From: Bretschneidera sinensis
Lineage: Eukaryota; Streptophyta; Magnoliopsida; Brassicales; Akaniaceae
Assembly (NCBI GenBank): GCA_023935145.1
Contig: CM043699.1
Span: forward strand, 66,437,638-66,501,637
Direction: 5' to 3'
DNA length: 64,000 nt
Within the stretch, counting starts at the first letter, position 1. Each line of letters opens with the position of its first letter. The translations under genes were made by a program, and so were the position numbers. The notes beneath the pieces were generated by a model. It had not been told where the DNA came from. It saw only the letters and a program-made list of their open reading frames with translations, and ran no database searches. Below are positions 42,558-53,150 of this stretch, in pieces.

Positions 42558-43033
42558 AGTTATTTGAGTTAATCTTATAATTGATTGAGTTTAAATTGTC
42601 TGTTGGATTTTCTTTGTGTTTCATCTGATGGATACATTGAATGCTTTTCGATTAAATTGGATTCCCTTTGTGATTTGTTAAAAGCGGATACATTGGGTGC
42701 TTTTGGTTTAGTTGGGATATTCTTTGTTTTTTGTCTTATAGTTGGATTCATTGAATGTTTTGATAGGCTATATTTTTAGAACATGTATGCTTAACTTCGG
42801 TGGGGTGGATTCGGAAACCTTAGTGCTTTTTATTATTAGTTTTAAAATCAACTTAGTTTAGTTTTAATTTATTTTACAAATATCATTTAAAATTCGGAAC
42901 TAGGTTAAAATAGAGTTAGTTTAGATTGAAAATATAATTTCACAACGCAATTCCCTGTGGATTCGACCTCGCACTTGCACACACTATATTGCAAACGACT
43001 CGTGCGCTTGCGAGTAAATTAAAACTCACAACA
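42558..43033 (+). repeat. AthC LTR arm, plus orientation (inverted copy)
   Basis: Inverted copy of 40,891-41,366. The two arms both carry an open 64-codon stretch (minus 41,340-41,146; plus 42,585-42,779) that differs at only three residues; it is a mirrored LTR sequence and not a gene. Base differences between arms are few, so the inversion is not much older than the insertion. Confidence 0.88.
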
Positions 43034-43047
43034 AGTTTTTCACTTAC

Positions 43048-43792
43048 AAAAAAGATCCTTAGGATGTGTATAATCCAAGAAAAGGAGAGAAACTAGTTAA
43101 GAGTTTCTTGGGCAATGGGTGTTCTCAGCAGATTTGTGAGTAGTCCTAGAAAGGAGCATTGGCTTGGGATGAAGTGGTTACTGAGGTACTTGAAGGGAAG
43201 CCCAAAAGTAGGGCTGGTTTATAGGAAGAGAGGTAAGTCCATTTGCCTTGAGGGTTTTGCGAATTCAGACTATGGAGCATACTAGGATAAAAGGAGATCG
43301 ATTACCTCCTACTTCTTCAACTTAAATTGATGTTGTATAAGTTGGAAGGCTCAGTGGCAGCCGGGTGGTAGCACTCATAACAACTCGGGCGGAATGCATA
43401 GCAGCTACGAAAGCCATAAAAGAGGCTATGGGGTGCAAAGGGTTATTGGACGAGTGGGAGGTCCTAAAAGAGCAGGTGGTGGTATCTTTGGATAGACAAA
43501 GTGTGTGGCACTTGTGGAGGAATCCAGTGTTCCATGAGGGGATGAAGCATATGGATGTTCGGTATCATTACATTCCATAAAATGGTATGAAAGGATGCAT
43601 TCATGTTGATAAGAAGACCACGGAGGAAATTCCTATAGATTTAGGCACCAAGGTTCTACCTCTAAGAAGGTCTAATCATTGTCTTGGACTTCTTAGGAAT
43701 GGAGTCGGTTGATCGATGACTCAAGATGAGTTTGGATCCTGAAGTTCTCTGCACAATGGTTTTGGTTTAAACACTTAGACAGAGGTAGAGAT
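43048..43792 (+). pseudogene. CopA RT end and RNase H, copy 2
   Basis: Continues the copia frame after the foldback element: KKILRMCIIQEKERN, then the same internal deletion as in copy 1, GVLSRFVSSPRKEHWLGMKW, LRYLKGSPKVGLVY, RRSITSYFFNLN, a stop, and a frameshift. The 43,365-43,580 stretch has CIAATKAIKEAMG and a SLDRQSVWHLW block where the RNase H Asp-Ser is Asp-Arg. The polypurine tract is AGAGGTAGAGAT. Confidence 0.87.
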
Positions 43793-44786
43793 TGTTGGTA
43801 TTTGTCTAAGGTTTAAACATGTCTAAACATGGTTCAAAGATGGTTAAAGTCTAAACCAAGGTTGGAAGATTAAAATACAGCATGTTAAAGGAGTGCACAC
43901 ATGTGTGTGCATCCATTTGGGTGTGTGTGTACACCCCTAATCACCAAAGCAAAGTAGTGTGCACTACTATGTGAAGGGCAACATCAGTGTGCACTGTGCC
44001 CTTCCTTCACCAGTGCCATGCCGCCCAGCAAGATAGGTGTTGGAAGAAGGGCAGTGCCGCACTGCTCCTCCACCAGCACTGCACCGCCCAGAATGTGGTG
44101 CAAAGGGACTCTGCCCAGTGCCTCACAGCCCCCTGTTCAGCGCCTAGGCGCTAGGCAAACTGCAGCACACATGGACAGCTTGCTTGAACCTCCTCTTAGG
44201 TGCGTGGATGCAAGGTTAAAATGCACAGCACCACTTAGGATTGATGGAGGGCTATGATTAAGTGGTCATCAAGATCTAAGAGTGGAGATTGACTCTCAAG
44301 ATTGGGCAAGAAGTTGGTGCACTATATAAAGGGTCACCTAGCTTCAATCTAGACAAATTGTTGTGACATACTTTGAGATCAATTTTAAAGAGTGACAAAA
44401 CACAATACAAGAGAGAATTGTGTGAGAGTGCAAAGATATAAAACACAAGAGGGACTCATTGTAGAGAGGCTGGTTGTAAAGAAATGAGAGTAGTATAGAT
44501 AGAGAGCATTGTAATAGTTCTTATCATCTTCCTTATTCTCTTCTTGGTTTCTTCAAGTACTTAAGCTTCTTGAAGAGGGTTGCTATAACGGTAAAGAACC
44601 ATTGATTTAGTGCAGAGAGTTCAGAGGAACTCACGAGGACATAGGTTATTGCCGAACCTCACTAACAAATCGCTTATCTTCTTTTCTTTCTTGCTTTCGA
44701 TTGTTGTATTTCTTTCTACAAGTCATTCTAGACTTGGGTGTTTAGAAGATCACTACCTGGGCATCTTGTCAAGGTGATTTCCAACA
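43793..44786 (+). repeat. CopA 3' LTR, copy 2
   Basis: 994 bp, TGTTGGTATTTGTC to GATTTCCAACA, TATA box 44,323-44,330. It closely resembles the LTR at 36,809. No primer site follows; array C starts at the next base. Confidence 0.93.
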
Positions 44787-45210
44787 TTCTTCTTCTTTTT
44801 CTCCTTCTTCTTCTCCTTCTCCTTCTTTTTCTTCTCCAACTTCTTCTTTTCCTTCTTCTTCTTCTCTTACTTCGTCTTCCCCTTCTTTTTCTTCTCCTTC
44901 TTTTTCTTCACCTTCTTCTTCTTCTTATCCTTCTTCTTATTCTCCTTCTCCTTCTTCTTCCTCTCCTTCTTCTTCTTCTTCTCATTCCTTTTCTTCTCCA
45001 TCTTCTCATTCTTCTCCTTCTCGTCTTTCTCGTCCTTCTTCTCCATCATCTCCTTATTCTCATTATCCTTCTTCTTCTTCTTCTCCTTTTTCTTCTTCTT
45101 TCTCTTCTTTTTCTTCTTTTTCTTATTCTCTTTCTTCTTCCAGAGTTCCTTCTTTTTGTTTGACTTCTTCTTCTTCATCTTCTTCTTCTTCTTCCTTTTT
45201 CTTGTTCTTC
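44787..45210. repeat. Polypyrimidine (CTT/CTC)n array C
   Basis: About 420 bp, plus strand C/T-rich with CTT units and ATT/CAT variants. It begins directly at the LTR terminus and ends at CTTGTTCTTC, where TatD sequence starts. The Leu-rich open frame that runs through it is spurious. Confidence 0.93.
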
Positions 45211-45494
45211 TAGAGAATCTTGTCTAAGAAATCGAGATTGTTACCTTCGTATACCTTTCTAGGGTTAAAATTTAGTTTACCGATGCTTTGTCTACCTTAG
45301 CCTCATGGGTAGACATGCCTAAAGGAGTTGAATTTAGCCTTTATCAATCAATAATCTGGAAGAGCCTACGTATTGGTATACAGTTCAGATTCAAGTGAGA
45401 GCATCCGATGGTTTGCCATGGTTCACTATTATTAAGAATTTCATCGAAGATAGAGAGTATCCTTATTATCCCAATAAGATAGATAGAAAAGTAA
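45211..45494 (+). pseudogene. TatD RNase H end and linker to integrase
   Basis: Reads FTDALSTLASWVDMPKGVEF near 45,272-45,331, the block that in Tat/Ogre pol follows the RNase H and begins the integrase-side linker, and FIEDREYPYYPNKIDRKV near 45,435-45,493. The frame then enters the solo LTR and resumes after it. Stops are present. Confidence 0.75.
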
Positions 45495-46492
45495 TGTTGG
45501 AAATCACCTTGACAAGATGCCTAGGTGGTGATCTTCCAAACACCTAAGTCTAGAGTGACTTGTAGAAAGAGTTGGAATAAAAAACAGGAACAGAAAATCA
45601 AAGAAAGAAAGAAGACAAGCAATTTGTTATCGAGGTTCGGCAATGTGCCTATGTCCCCGTGAGTTCCTCCAAACTCTCTACACTAAATCAATGGTTCTTC
45701 CCCTTCAAGAAACCTCGAGTTCTTGAAGAAACCAAGAAGAGAAGAAAGGAAGAAGATGAGAACTAACAACAATCTCTATCTAATCTAGACTTCTCTCTCT
45801 TTTATAACCAGCCTCACTACAAAGAGTCTCTCTTGTGTTTATGTCTCTCACACAATTCTCTCTTGTGTTACAATTTATCTCTCATAATGCTACAAACTTG
45901 TGTTGTTCTATATATGAAAAATGAGGCTAGGAAACCCCTTTTATAGCCACCCACTTCTTGGTCATTCTTGTGAGTCAATCTCCACTCTTGGATCTTGAGT
46001 ACCACTTAATCTTGGCCCTCCATCACTCCTAAGTGGTGCTGTGCATTTTAACCTTGCACTCACGCACCTAAGAGGATGTTAAACCAGGTTGTCCATGTGT
46101 GCTTTGGTGTGCCTAGCGCCTAGGCGCTCAACAGGGGGCGCCATGGCACTAAGCAGGGCACCTTTGCACACCTTCTGGACGCCATGGTGCCTGTGGGGAG
46201 CACCTAGGGGCTGGTGCGGGTCAGGGAGACATCATTCTGGGCACCAGGGCGCTGGTGGATGGCACTTAGGCGCACACTGATGCTGCCCCTCCACATAGCA
46301 GTGCGCACACTTTCCTGATTGTGTGCTGAAGTGCGCACACCAATGTGTCTGCCCTTATCTTGCTCCAAATTGATGCACACACATGTGTACAGTCTTTTAA
46401 CTTGCTGAACTCTAATCTTCCAACCTTGGTTTAGACTTTAACCATCTTTGAACCATGGTTGGACCTGTGCAAATCTTAGACAAATACCAAAA
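45495..46492 (-). mobile_element. Solo LTR of CopA inside TatD
   Basis: 998 bp; on the minus strand it starts with a mutated terminus (TTTTGGTATTTGTCTAAG) and ends GGTGATTTCCAACA. Target-site duplication AGTAA (45,490-45,494) and GGTAA (46,493-46,497), four of five identical. TatD linker sequence continues across it. It is the least shortened CopA LTR in minus orientation. Confidence 0.88.
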
Positions 46493-47690
46493 GGTAATTT
46501 GAATGCTAGCATCCTAGTGTATCCTTTATGGTGGTCAGTTTTATAAGAGGTCATATGATGGAGTCCAATTGCTTTGTGTTGATGAAGATGTCATTGGTAA
46601 GTTAATCAAAGAGATACGAACATGTGATTGTGGTTCGCACTTGGTTGGGAAAATGCATTCTAAAAAGATCCCGAAGTTAGGATATTATTGGATTACCATT
46701 AAATCTGATTGTGTGAATTATGTGAGGAAATGCCACAAGTGTCAAATCCATGCGAATCTGAAATGGATGCCACTCTCTCCTTTATATAACATGACTACTC
46801 ATTGGTCATTCTCAGTATAGGGAATTGATGTTATTAGAGAGATTACTCCTAAGGCTTCAAACGAACCTGAATATATTTTAGTGGCAATTGACTATTTCAC
46901 CAAATAGGTTGAAGTAGTGTCTTATATTACACTAAAGGCTAAGCATGTAACTAAATTCTTTCATACCTACACTATCAATCATTATGGAACTCCATATGAG
47001 ACGATCTCTGACAGTGGTTCCCATTTTCAAGGTGAGATATTGGATTTCCTGAAGAGTATAAGATTGTGTCACAAGTCATCACCTTATCATCCTTAAACCA
47101 GCGGTGTTGTTGAAGCTGTTAATAAGAACATCAAGGTAATTATTGAAAAGATGATCCAATTATTGAGATCAGTTTGAGAAGTTGCCTTATACTTTATGGG
47201 GTTATAGAACATCCTTACACACTTCTATTGGCAATACACCTTATAGTTTGGTATATAGTATGGAAGCTGTGTTGCTTGTTGAAATTAAGGTACCATCATT
47301 GAGCATAATTTTGGAAAGCAAAGTATCTTAGTAAGATTGGTTGCATGCGCTTTATAAATAATTGGTCCTAATAGATAAGAAGAGATCAAGAGTCGTCGAG
47401 AGTCGTACATCATTTGCAAGGTTATCAAAGAAGAATTGCTAGATCATTCAACAAGAAAGTTAAACCAAGGAATATTAAAGAAGGAGATTGGGTTCTTAAA
47501 GAGTTTTGTCCTCCCAACTTTGATCCAAAGGGAAAGTTCAAGCAAAAGTGAATTTGTTCATACATGGTCAAGAAGATTCTAAGTGGAGGCACTGTGAAGA
47601 TTGCAAATGTTGATGGCAATGAATTTTCATAACCCATAAATCTGGATAAATTGAATAAATGCCATATATAATACAAGTTTTCCTCAATAA
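46493..47690 (+). pseudogene. TatD integrase
   Basis: The open stretch 46,569-46,820 holds CDCGSHLVGKMHSKKIPKLG and DCVNYVRKCHKCQIHANLK, the HHCC zinc domain. Downstream, with stops: GIDVI (first Asp), LVAIDYFTK, TISDSGSHFQ (second Asp), SSPYHP and SGVVEAVNKNIK (Glu). The three catalytic positions remain readable. It ends around 47,680 with the FANVDGN-like C-terminal segment. Confidence 0.85.
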
Positions 47691-49420
47691 AAATAAATAT
47701 ATTGCTCACTAGGTTAAAAAACCCAAAAGGGCGGCCTAAGTAAAAGTTAGAGTTAAATAAATTTTAAAAAGGAAAAAGATATGCTTGCTAATTTTAAAAC
47801 CTGGAAGGGCAACTTAAGCAAAAGTTAGAGTGGAAAGAAAATTAAAATAGGGAAAATTATGCAAGTATGGTCATTCTTTGATGGCGTCATTCTTTGATGG
47901 CATTTAGGGTAAATCATGAAGAACTTGTATTAATTGAAATAATTCATTAAATTTTAAAAAATGTTGTAAGGAGCATCTCTAATAATTTCAAATAAAATAC
48001 TAAGTTATGGGATTTCTGTATTTCTTATTCTTTTCTTACTCGCCTACTCTACATTCATCTTCTTAATGCTTGGATTCATTTTCCTATACCTGCGTTCCTA
48101 TGTATTGATATATGTTATCCTTTCATTCTTTATAATCTAACAATAATGGTCATTGTTTAGTTCAAAAGCTTCTGATGGGTGAGTTAAGGGCAATGAATGG
48201 GGATTCATCCATGTTTTCATGATCTTTGCAATTACTTTCTCTAATATGGGAAGACACTTGAACTTGCAACGCAAAGGTGGGATCTCTTAAATATAACCAA
48301 ATTTCCAACAAATGTATGATGGAACATTGAAAGAAATAGTATCGAATCTAGGAAGATTGATAACACCTCTTTGTAAACCACGAATGATTGAGGATTCAAT
48401 GTCCTACCATAAACAAATCCATTAAATATCATCTGAGCGCAACCTTGTTAACCACAATGACCAAGTATTTTTTTTTCCTATCAATGATTTAGGGTTATCC
48501 TCGCCACGTAAAAGGTATTAGAAAGGTGAATATGTTAGTGAAAGGGATGGACGAACCAATTTGAGATGCTCTTATAACCACTTTTGTCGAAGAAAGGGGC
48601 TTCGTATCAATGGAGTTGAAATGTCTTTCAAAGGTGCATCTAACCAAGGCCTTGTTATACAGCTTCCTTGCACTCAAGTAGATAATGACTCAAGAAACAA
48701 AAACAAAAGTCTCTCCTTTACGACAGAAGATATGTATCCATGGTTGAATTATTTAATGAGAAGCGTTGAAATATGAGTAAAAGATTCAATTGATTTTCTT
48801 TGATCAAGGGCAAGATAGCTTTCTCATGAAAAATCAGGAAAGAACCAAGTTTGTGTGCATACCAAGATTTTGGAGAAGAGATGATTATGTTTATTGATGA
48901 TGGAAAGTCTAGGACGACACCAAATACTTCAAAAGTTTTGCAAGTCTCTGAAAGAACAAAGACAAAGGTGTGTCTCTTTGGATCCCAAAAAATGATCAAT
49001 CGTCCTCATGAAATTATAATCAATGCAGAGTTGAGACAATGAGAATAAAACATCTACTTTATAACTTTTAAAATTGAACCTTTGAATACCTTGCATGTTT
49101 TGAAGCCAAAGTTTGAAATTTCAATTTGAGAGATTCTCCTTGAAAACTACAAGTAGTCTCTTTTATTTGTGAATTATAAGGAAGAATCTTTGTGTATTTT
49201 TAGGAGTTTGAGGTAGTCCTAAACTAATTGGGATAGGGAAAAACTAGAAAACACTGATTAGGGCAAAGTCATTAATTGTAGCACCAGTTTTTGTGCCAGA
49301 TTATGAAGTGGCACCCAGGACTGATGCTTGCAAAAAAATCAGTTTTTGTCTCTTTTTTATGCATACATTCCTTATTTACATCTTTACTTATATTTCATGC
49401 ATAATATTTTCATAAAAAAG
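47691..49420 (+). other. TatD 3' noncoding region and probable LTR part
   Basis: No credible gene. It aligns in reverse with 50,790-52,640: CTTGTATTAATTGAAAT… at 47,947 against 52,420-52,380; TCTTTCAAAGGTGCATCTAA near 48,620 against about 51,660-51,690; GTCCTAAACTAATTGGGATA near 49,216 against about 51,010-51,030. GGCACCCAGGA at 49,312 aligns with TGGCGCCACTCTGG on the other side, suggesting an LTR/primer-site boundary. Exact LTR ends are unresolved. A 16-bp duplication (GTCATTCTTTGATGGC) lies near 47,870-47,905. Confidence 0.65.
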
Positions 49421-50789
49421 GTTAGGTGTCTTAGATAAACAAGTTCATAAAAAAAATAAATAATAAATAAATAAAAAAAACTGAAAAAGAAAAGAATTTA
49501 GTTGATGTGCATCTTTAAGGTCCTTATTTACATCTTTACTTATATTTCGTGCATAATATACACCTGCCACTATCAATGTGAACCAGATGCACATTCTCTA
49601 TGACACTCATAGTGGAAAATCTTGGTATCTAAGTGAGAGAGTATCTATCCAAAGTTGCAACATTGATGAGCCTCGAGTTCTATATCCACCACCACCTACG
49701 ATGCTTGCAGACCACAACTTTACCAATGAGGACATCAATGCAGGTCTTAAGGGAGGGTTAGCCTGCTACTTCTTTGATGAGTTATCTATTACCTATCCAA
49801 AGGTCATTGTTAGGTATCTTATGCCTCATTTTGACTTGGTATATTCCTTTCCACTCGATCTCTTATCAAGTTCCATATCAATGTGTAATTCTTGATATAT
49901 TCTACTCTTACAGGTTGAACCATTTGTTGTCCAAATCAAGATGCCCCTAGTCGAGTCTCGTTGGTGTCTCATTCTCAATCTCACCCAGCTCCATCAAGCT
50001 TTTTGGTCCCCATCCAAGGAGATATTTAGTATCCTAACTTTGTAAATTGAATCTAACACTACTGCACTTGGCTATCCCATTCTATAGCATATTATCTTTG
50101 TAAGTTTCCTTGCACCATGATACCTTTTATGTTTCCATAAATTGTTCCACCTCCTATCTTACACACTGAACTCTTTCAAACTAATTCCATTAAGTTCCTC
50201 GAGAAAACATCAATGAGTTACTGACTCTGATTGGCTACCTTAAGAAGCTCTTTACTAGTGAGATCACGAAGGCTTGCAATAAACTGTCTCATAGTCTCAT
50301 TGAACAACATCTGAACAATGAAATGGTAAGCTTTCATGAATTCTATTCCTTGTTCATTCAAACCATTTTCTTTTCCAAGCTGTACTCAATGAAAAATTGA
50401 GGCAAGAGAGATCTATTATGCATAGAGTTGGATGAGTTTCATCTTCATATACATATTTTGAGTCCACTCAGAGCATATCAAATAGTGGGCGCACACCTTC
50501 ACCAGAGGGTGCAAACGAATCTAGTAAGTCTTAGAGGATTCCCAAGAGAAAGAAGTGATCACTTGTCTTTGATGGCCATAACTATTATTCACTTGCTTGA
50601 CATTTCATGACATTTGGATAAATACCTGATGCCTTCGTGGTATAGACATGTATGATGCATATGGATGCATGTAGCCCTAACTATCTTTTAATTTTATTTT
50701 CTTTTACGTCCCTAAACATATTGATATTAAACTTATGAACAATTTCCATTAATCCATGAATGATGCAATCACATATATGATATTACATG
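49421..50789. other. Unassigned spacer between inverted TatD copies
   Basis: AT-rich. A 38-bp direct repeat (CCTTATTTACATC…) links 49,370-49,407 to 49,522-49,559. A 105-codon open stretch at 49,578-49,895 and a 60-codon one at 50,428-50,610 show no motif I recognise; the sequence may be the 5' leader and gag region of a TatD copy. I see no gene that can be supported. Confidence 0.4.
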
Positions 50790-52640
50790 CTTATAATCCA
50801 TGACAATATGCTCAAAATATCTTTTAGAGAATAAGTGATGAATGTATGCATGAAATAAAGTCAAAAGCCAAATTTTGAGCAAAATCTGTTATGGACACCA
50901 TTCCAGAGTGGCGCCATATGTATAGGGCACTACTTTAAACTGATTCCAATTCTAGTTTGAAGCCCAAAATAAAGCTAAGAACTTGATGGTGCATTTTTCC
51001 CTTTTGTGTTTTTTCTTATCCTAGTTGGTTTAGGACTCATTTAAATACCCTAAAACTCTTCCCAAGACTTCACAAACAATTGAAACTACTCCTAATCACC
51101 ATCGAAAATCTATTGATTTCAAAATTCAACCTTTGATTCCAAAATTTTCAAGGGATTCCTCGCTTGAATTTCAAAATCTACAAGCTTGATGCCATATTTT
51201 CTTTATTCCAAGTGAGTGTTGACAAAGACTTCTTAAGGATTATTTCTCACTTTTAGGATCTTAAAAGGCATATCTTTCTCTTTGAATTCTTAATAATATG
51301 CCCATCCTTTGAGGAGTTTTATGCCATTCTCAGATTTCATCCATCAAAGAAGATCTTTATTCCACATCCTTAATTTGGGTATGTTGCAAAATTATCATAC
51401 TCCTTTAATCTTCATAAGAAACCCATATTTTCTTGGACCGAGGGGAATCTCATGGAGCTACTTCTTTTTATCAAACATTTTAGCCCAAACATTAACACCA
51501 AAGGTGATTACCCCCTTATTTAAAGGAGAGCTCTTTTCTTTTTCCTTTTAGGTCACTACCTACTTAAAAGTGCGGAAAGCTATAGAGAATGTGCACTCAT
51601 AGATTTGGTACTAGCCACGGAAAAATGTCTTAATCCTATGGCATTGATCCTTGGCAAAACTTTTCATTGGCTAGATGCATCCTTCAAGAAGAAAATAACT
51701 CTCTTTACTAGAAGTCCTTTACTTTTGCAAAGATGGATCCATGAATGAATCCAATTTGTTCAACCTCCCCTTTCATTAGCATACACACCCATCTAATATT
51801 TTGTTCTAGGTAAAAGCCATCCTCAATCACTATTGAAGAAAACTTGGTCTCGATGGCTAACCTTACCATCCTCAAAGGAAATTTAATGGGCTTACCTATA
51901 ATGGAGAATCACTTCATCTATCATGGGTTGATTAAATAGAGGCATAATCATTCTTCTTGAATTCAAAATTTCTTCCTTCTACACTTCTTTACTCATTAGA
52001 AAACAATTCAGAGCTACTCAAGAAATTTTTTCCTTAGCTTACCACCACCAATGCTTGGCCATGTCAGAGAGAATGGTTGAAAAGATCAAAGATACTTTGG
52101 CAAATCCTCCTTCATTTCCTATGACATGCCCTTTAGAAGCTATTGAACCAGATGAAGACTATTACTACTGGGTTATGAACAATGCAATGATGATTGACAT
52201 TGATACATGGAAGCACAAGTATAAGAAAATGAAGCCATACATGAACAAGAATAATATAAAGAAGACAAGCAAGGAAGAAAGAGAAATACTTGATCCATTG
52301 TATCCTAATTTCTTATCAAGAAATAACAAAGCCCATAACTTATTCAATTCAATTCAAAATCTAGAGAAGTTCTTAACAATGCTTTTCCAAAATGTAATGC
52401 ACTATTTTCATTAATACAAGTTATTTTGATTTACATTAAGTGTCATCAATGACCGTACTTACATAATTACCTTGTTATTCTAGTTTGCGGCTCAACGACA
52501 CCATTGGTGCAAGGACTTGTGATGAATAATCTTATACTCTTATAGCAAATATAATACTTCACCTTGGAAATGCAACATATTATAAAAAATCATCGCATGC
52601 AGAATTTCATAATGACTAAGTATATTGGTAAGAATGAACA
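50790..52640 (-). other. TatD 3' noncoding region (minus copy)
   Basis: Inverted counterpart of 47,691-49,420. An open stretch on the plus strand at 52,055-52,414 is antisense to this conserved noncoding sequence and is therefore not called a gene. TGGCGCCACTCTGG (minus, about 50,910-50,925) may mark the LTR/primer-site boundary. Confidence 0.65.
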
Positions 52641-53150
52641 TAGAAACGTGCTTAGCTTTCACCTTTAGTCCACTTAGTGAAGTAATCAGTAGCTAAAAGA
52701 ATATACTCATCCCATTAGAACCCTTCAATGTGATCTTTCCAATAACATTTATACCCTAAATTAAGAACAACCAAGGAGTTTTCGTGTTGGACAAAGGAGA
52801 TGGAGACATACACTTGAGATTAGCAGGAATCTGACATTTATGAGATTTCCTCACATAATTCACACAATCGATTTCTAAAGTAATCCAACAGTATCCTAGC
52901 ATCAAAATCTTTTTGGCAAACATCTTCCCATTCATATGTAAACCAATATCATAAATATGTGTTTTCTCAATGAACCTAGCAACAACATCCTCTTCAATAT
53001 AGAGAAGTTGAATGGCATGCTTATCTTTTTTTATCGACACATTGAGGGTATTCTCTATTCTCAATGAAATTCTTGATGATTGTAAACCATGGCAATCTAT
53101 CAAAAGCTCTAACTTCTCTCCCAACCTTATGACAATATCCAACCTCTTCC
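52641..53150 (-). pseudogene. TatD integrase zinc domain (minus copy)
   Basis: The 128-residue stretch 53,142-52,756 has HMNGKMFAKKILMLGYCW and DCVNYVRKSHKCQIPANLK, the integrase HHCC domain, with the first Cys of the CxxC pair replaced by Ser. KTPWLF follows, then homology runs straight to 3' noncoding sequence within about 100 bp, so the DDE core is deleted. Confidence 0.82.

Larger units (their letters stand above)
40891..43042. mobile_element. Foldback LTR-retroelement derivative (AthC) with U5 sequence at both ends
   Basis: 2,152 bp, begins TG and ends CA, flanked by perfect target-site duplications CTTAC (40,886-40,890 and 43,043-43,047). Removing it restores a continuous copia frame (KDLNL…KKILRM). 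The left part, 40,891-42,122, is a whole LTR in minus orientation, followed by a reverse polypurine tract and 3' noncoding sequence (42,123-42,555). The right part, 42,558-43,033, is the U5-side half of the same LTR in plus orientation, plus AGTTTTTCA. The two ends therefore form ~475-bp inverted repeats. It contains no gag or pol sequence, so it would have been mobilised in trans. Confidence 0.85.
45211..49420 (+). mobile_element. Tat/Ogre-type gypsy element TatD (plus), 3' part
   Basis: Order on the plus strand: end of RNase H and linker (45,211-45,494), integrase (46,493-47,690), then a long 3' region with the paired AAAAGGGCGGCCTAAG / GAAGGGCAACTTAAGC strings typical of Tat elements. A solo CopA LTR interrupts it. 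Everything before the RNase H is missing; array C lies there. The same family occurs in reverse at 50,790-55,459. Confidence 0.8.

Noticed and set aside
41146..42779. Two near-identical 64-codon frames, one on each strand, suggesting a conserved small protein
   Set aside because: They are the two arms of the foldback LTR; similarity is explained by the inverted repeat.
48561..49042. Overlapping 60-90 codon frames on both strands, possible gene
   Set aside because: Frames do not extend, both strands are equally open, and the segment aligns with the TatD 3' region on the minus strand at about 51,200-51,750.
49578..49895. 105-codon frame as a novel host gene
   Set aside because: No motif, no start context or homologous block that I can name, and it lies between TatD repeats; left as unassigned.
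52055..52414. 119-codon open frame, possible small host gene
   Set aside because: It is antisense to the TatD 3' noncoding region, which aligns with 47,930-48,200 on the other strand; no domain recognised.
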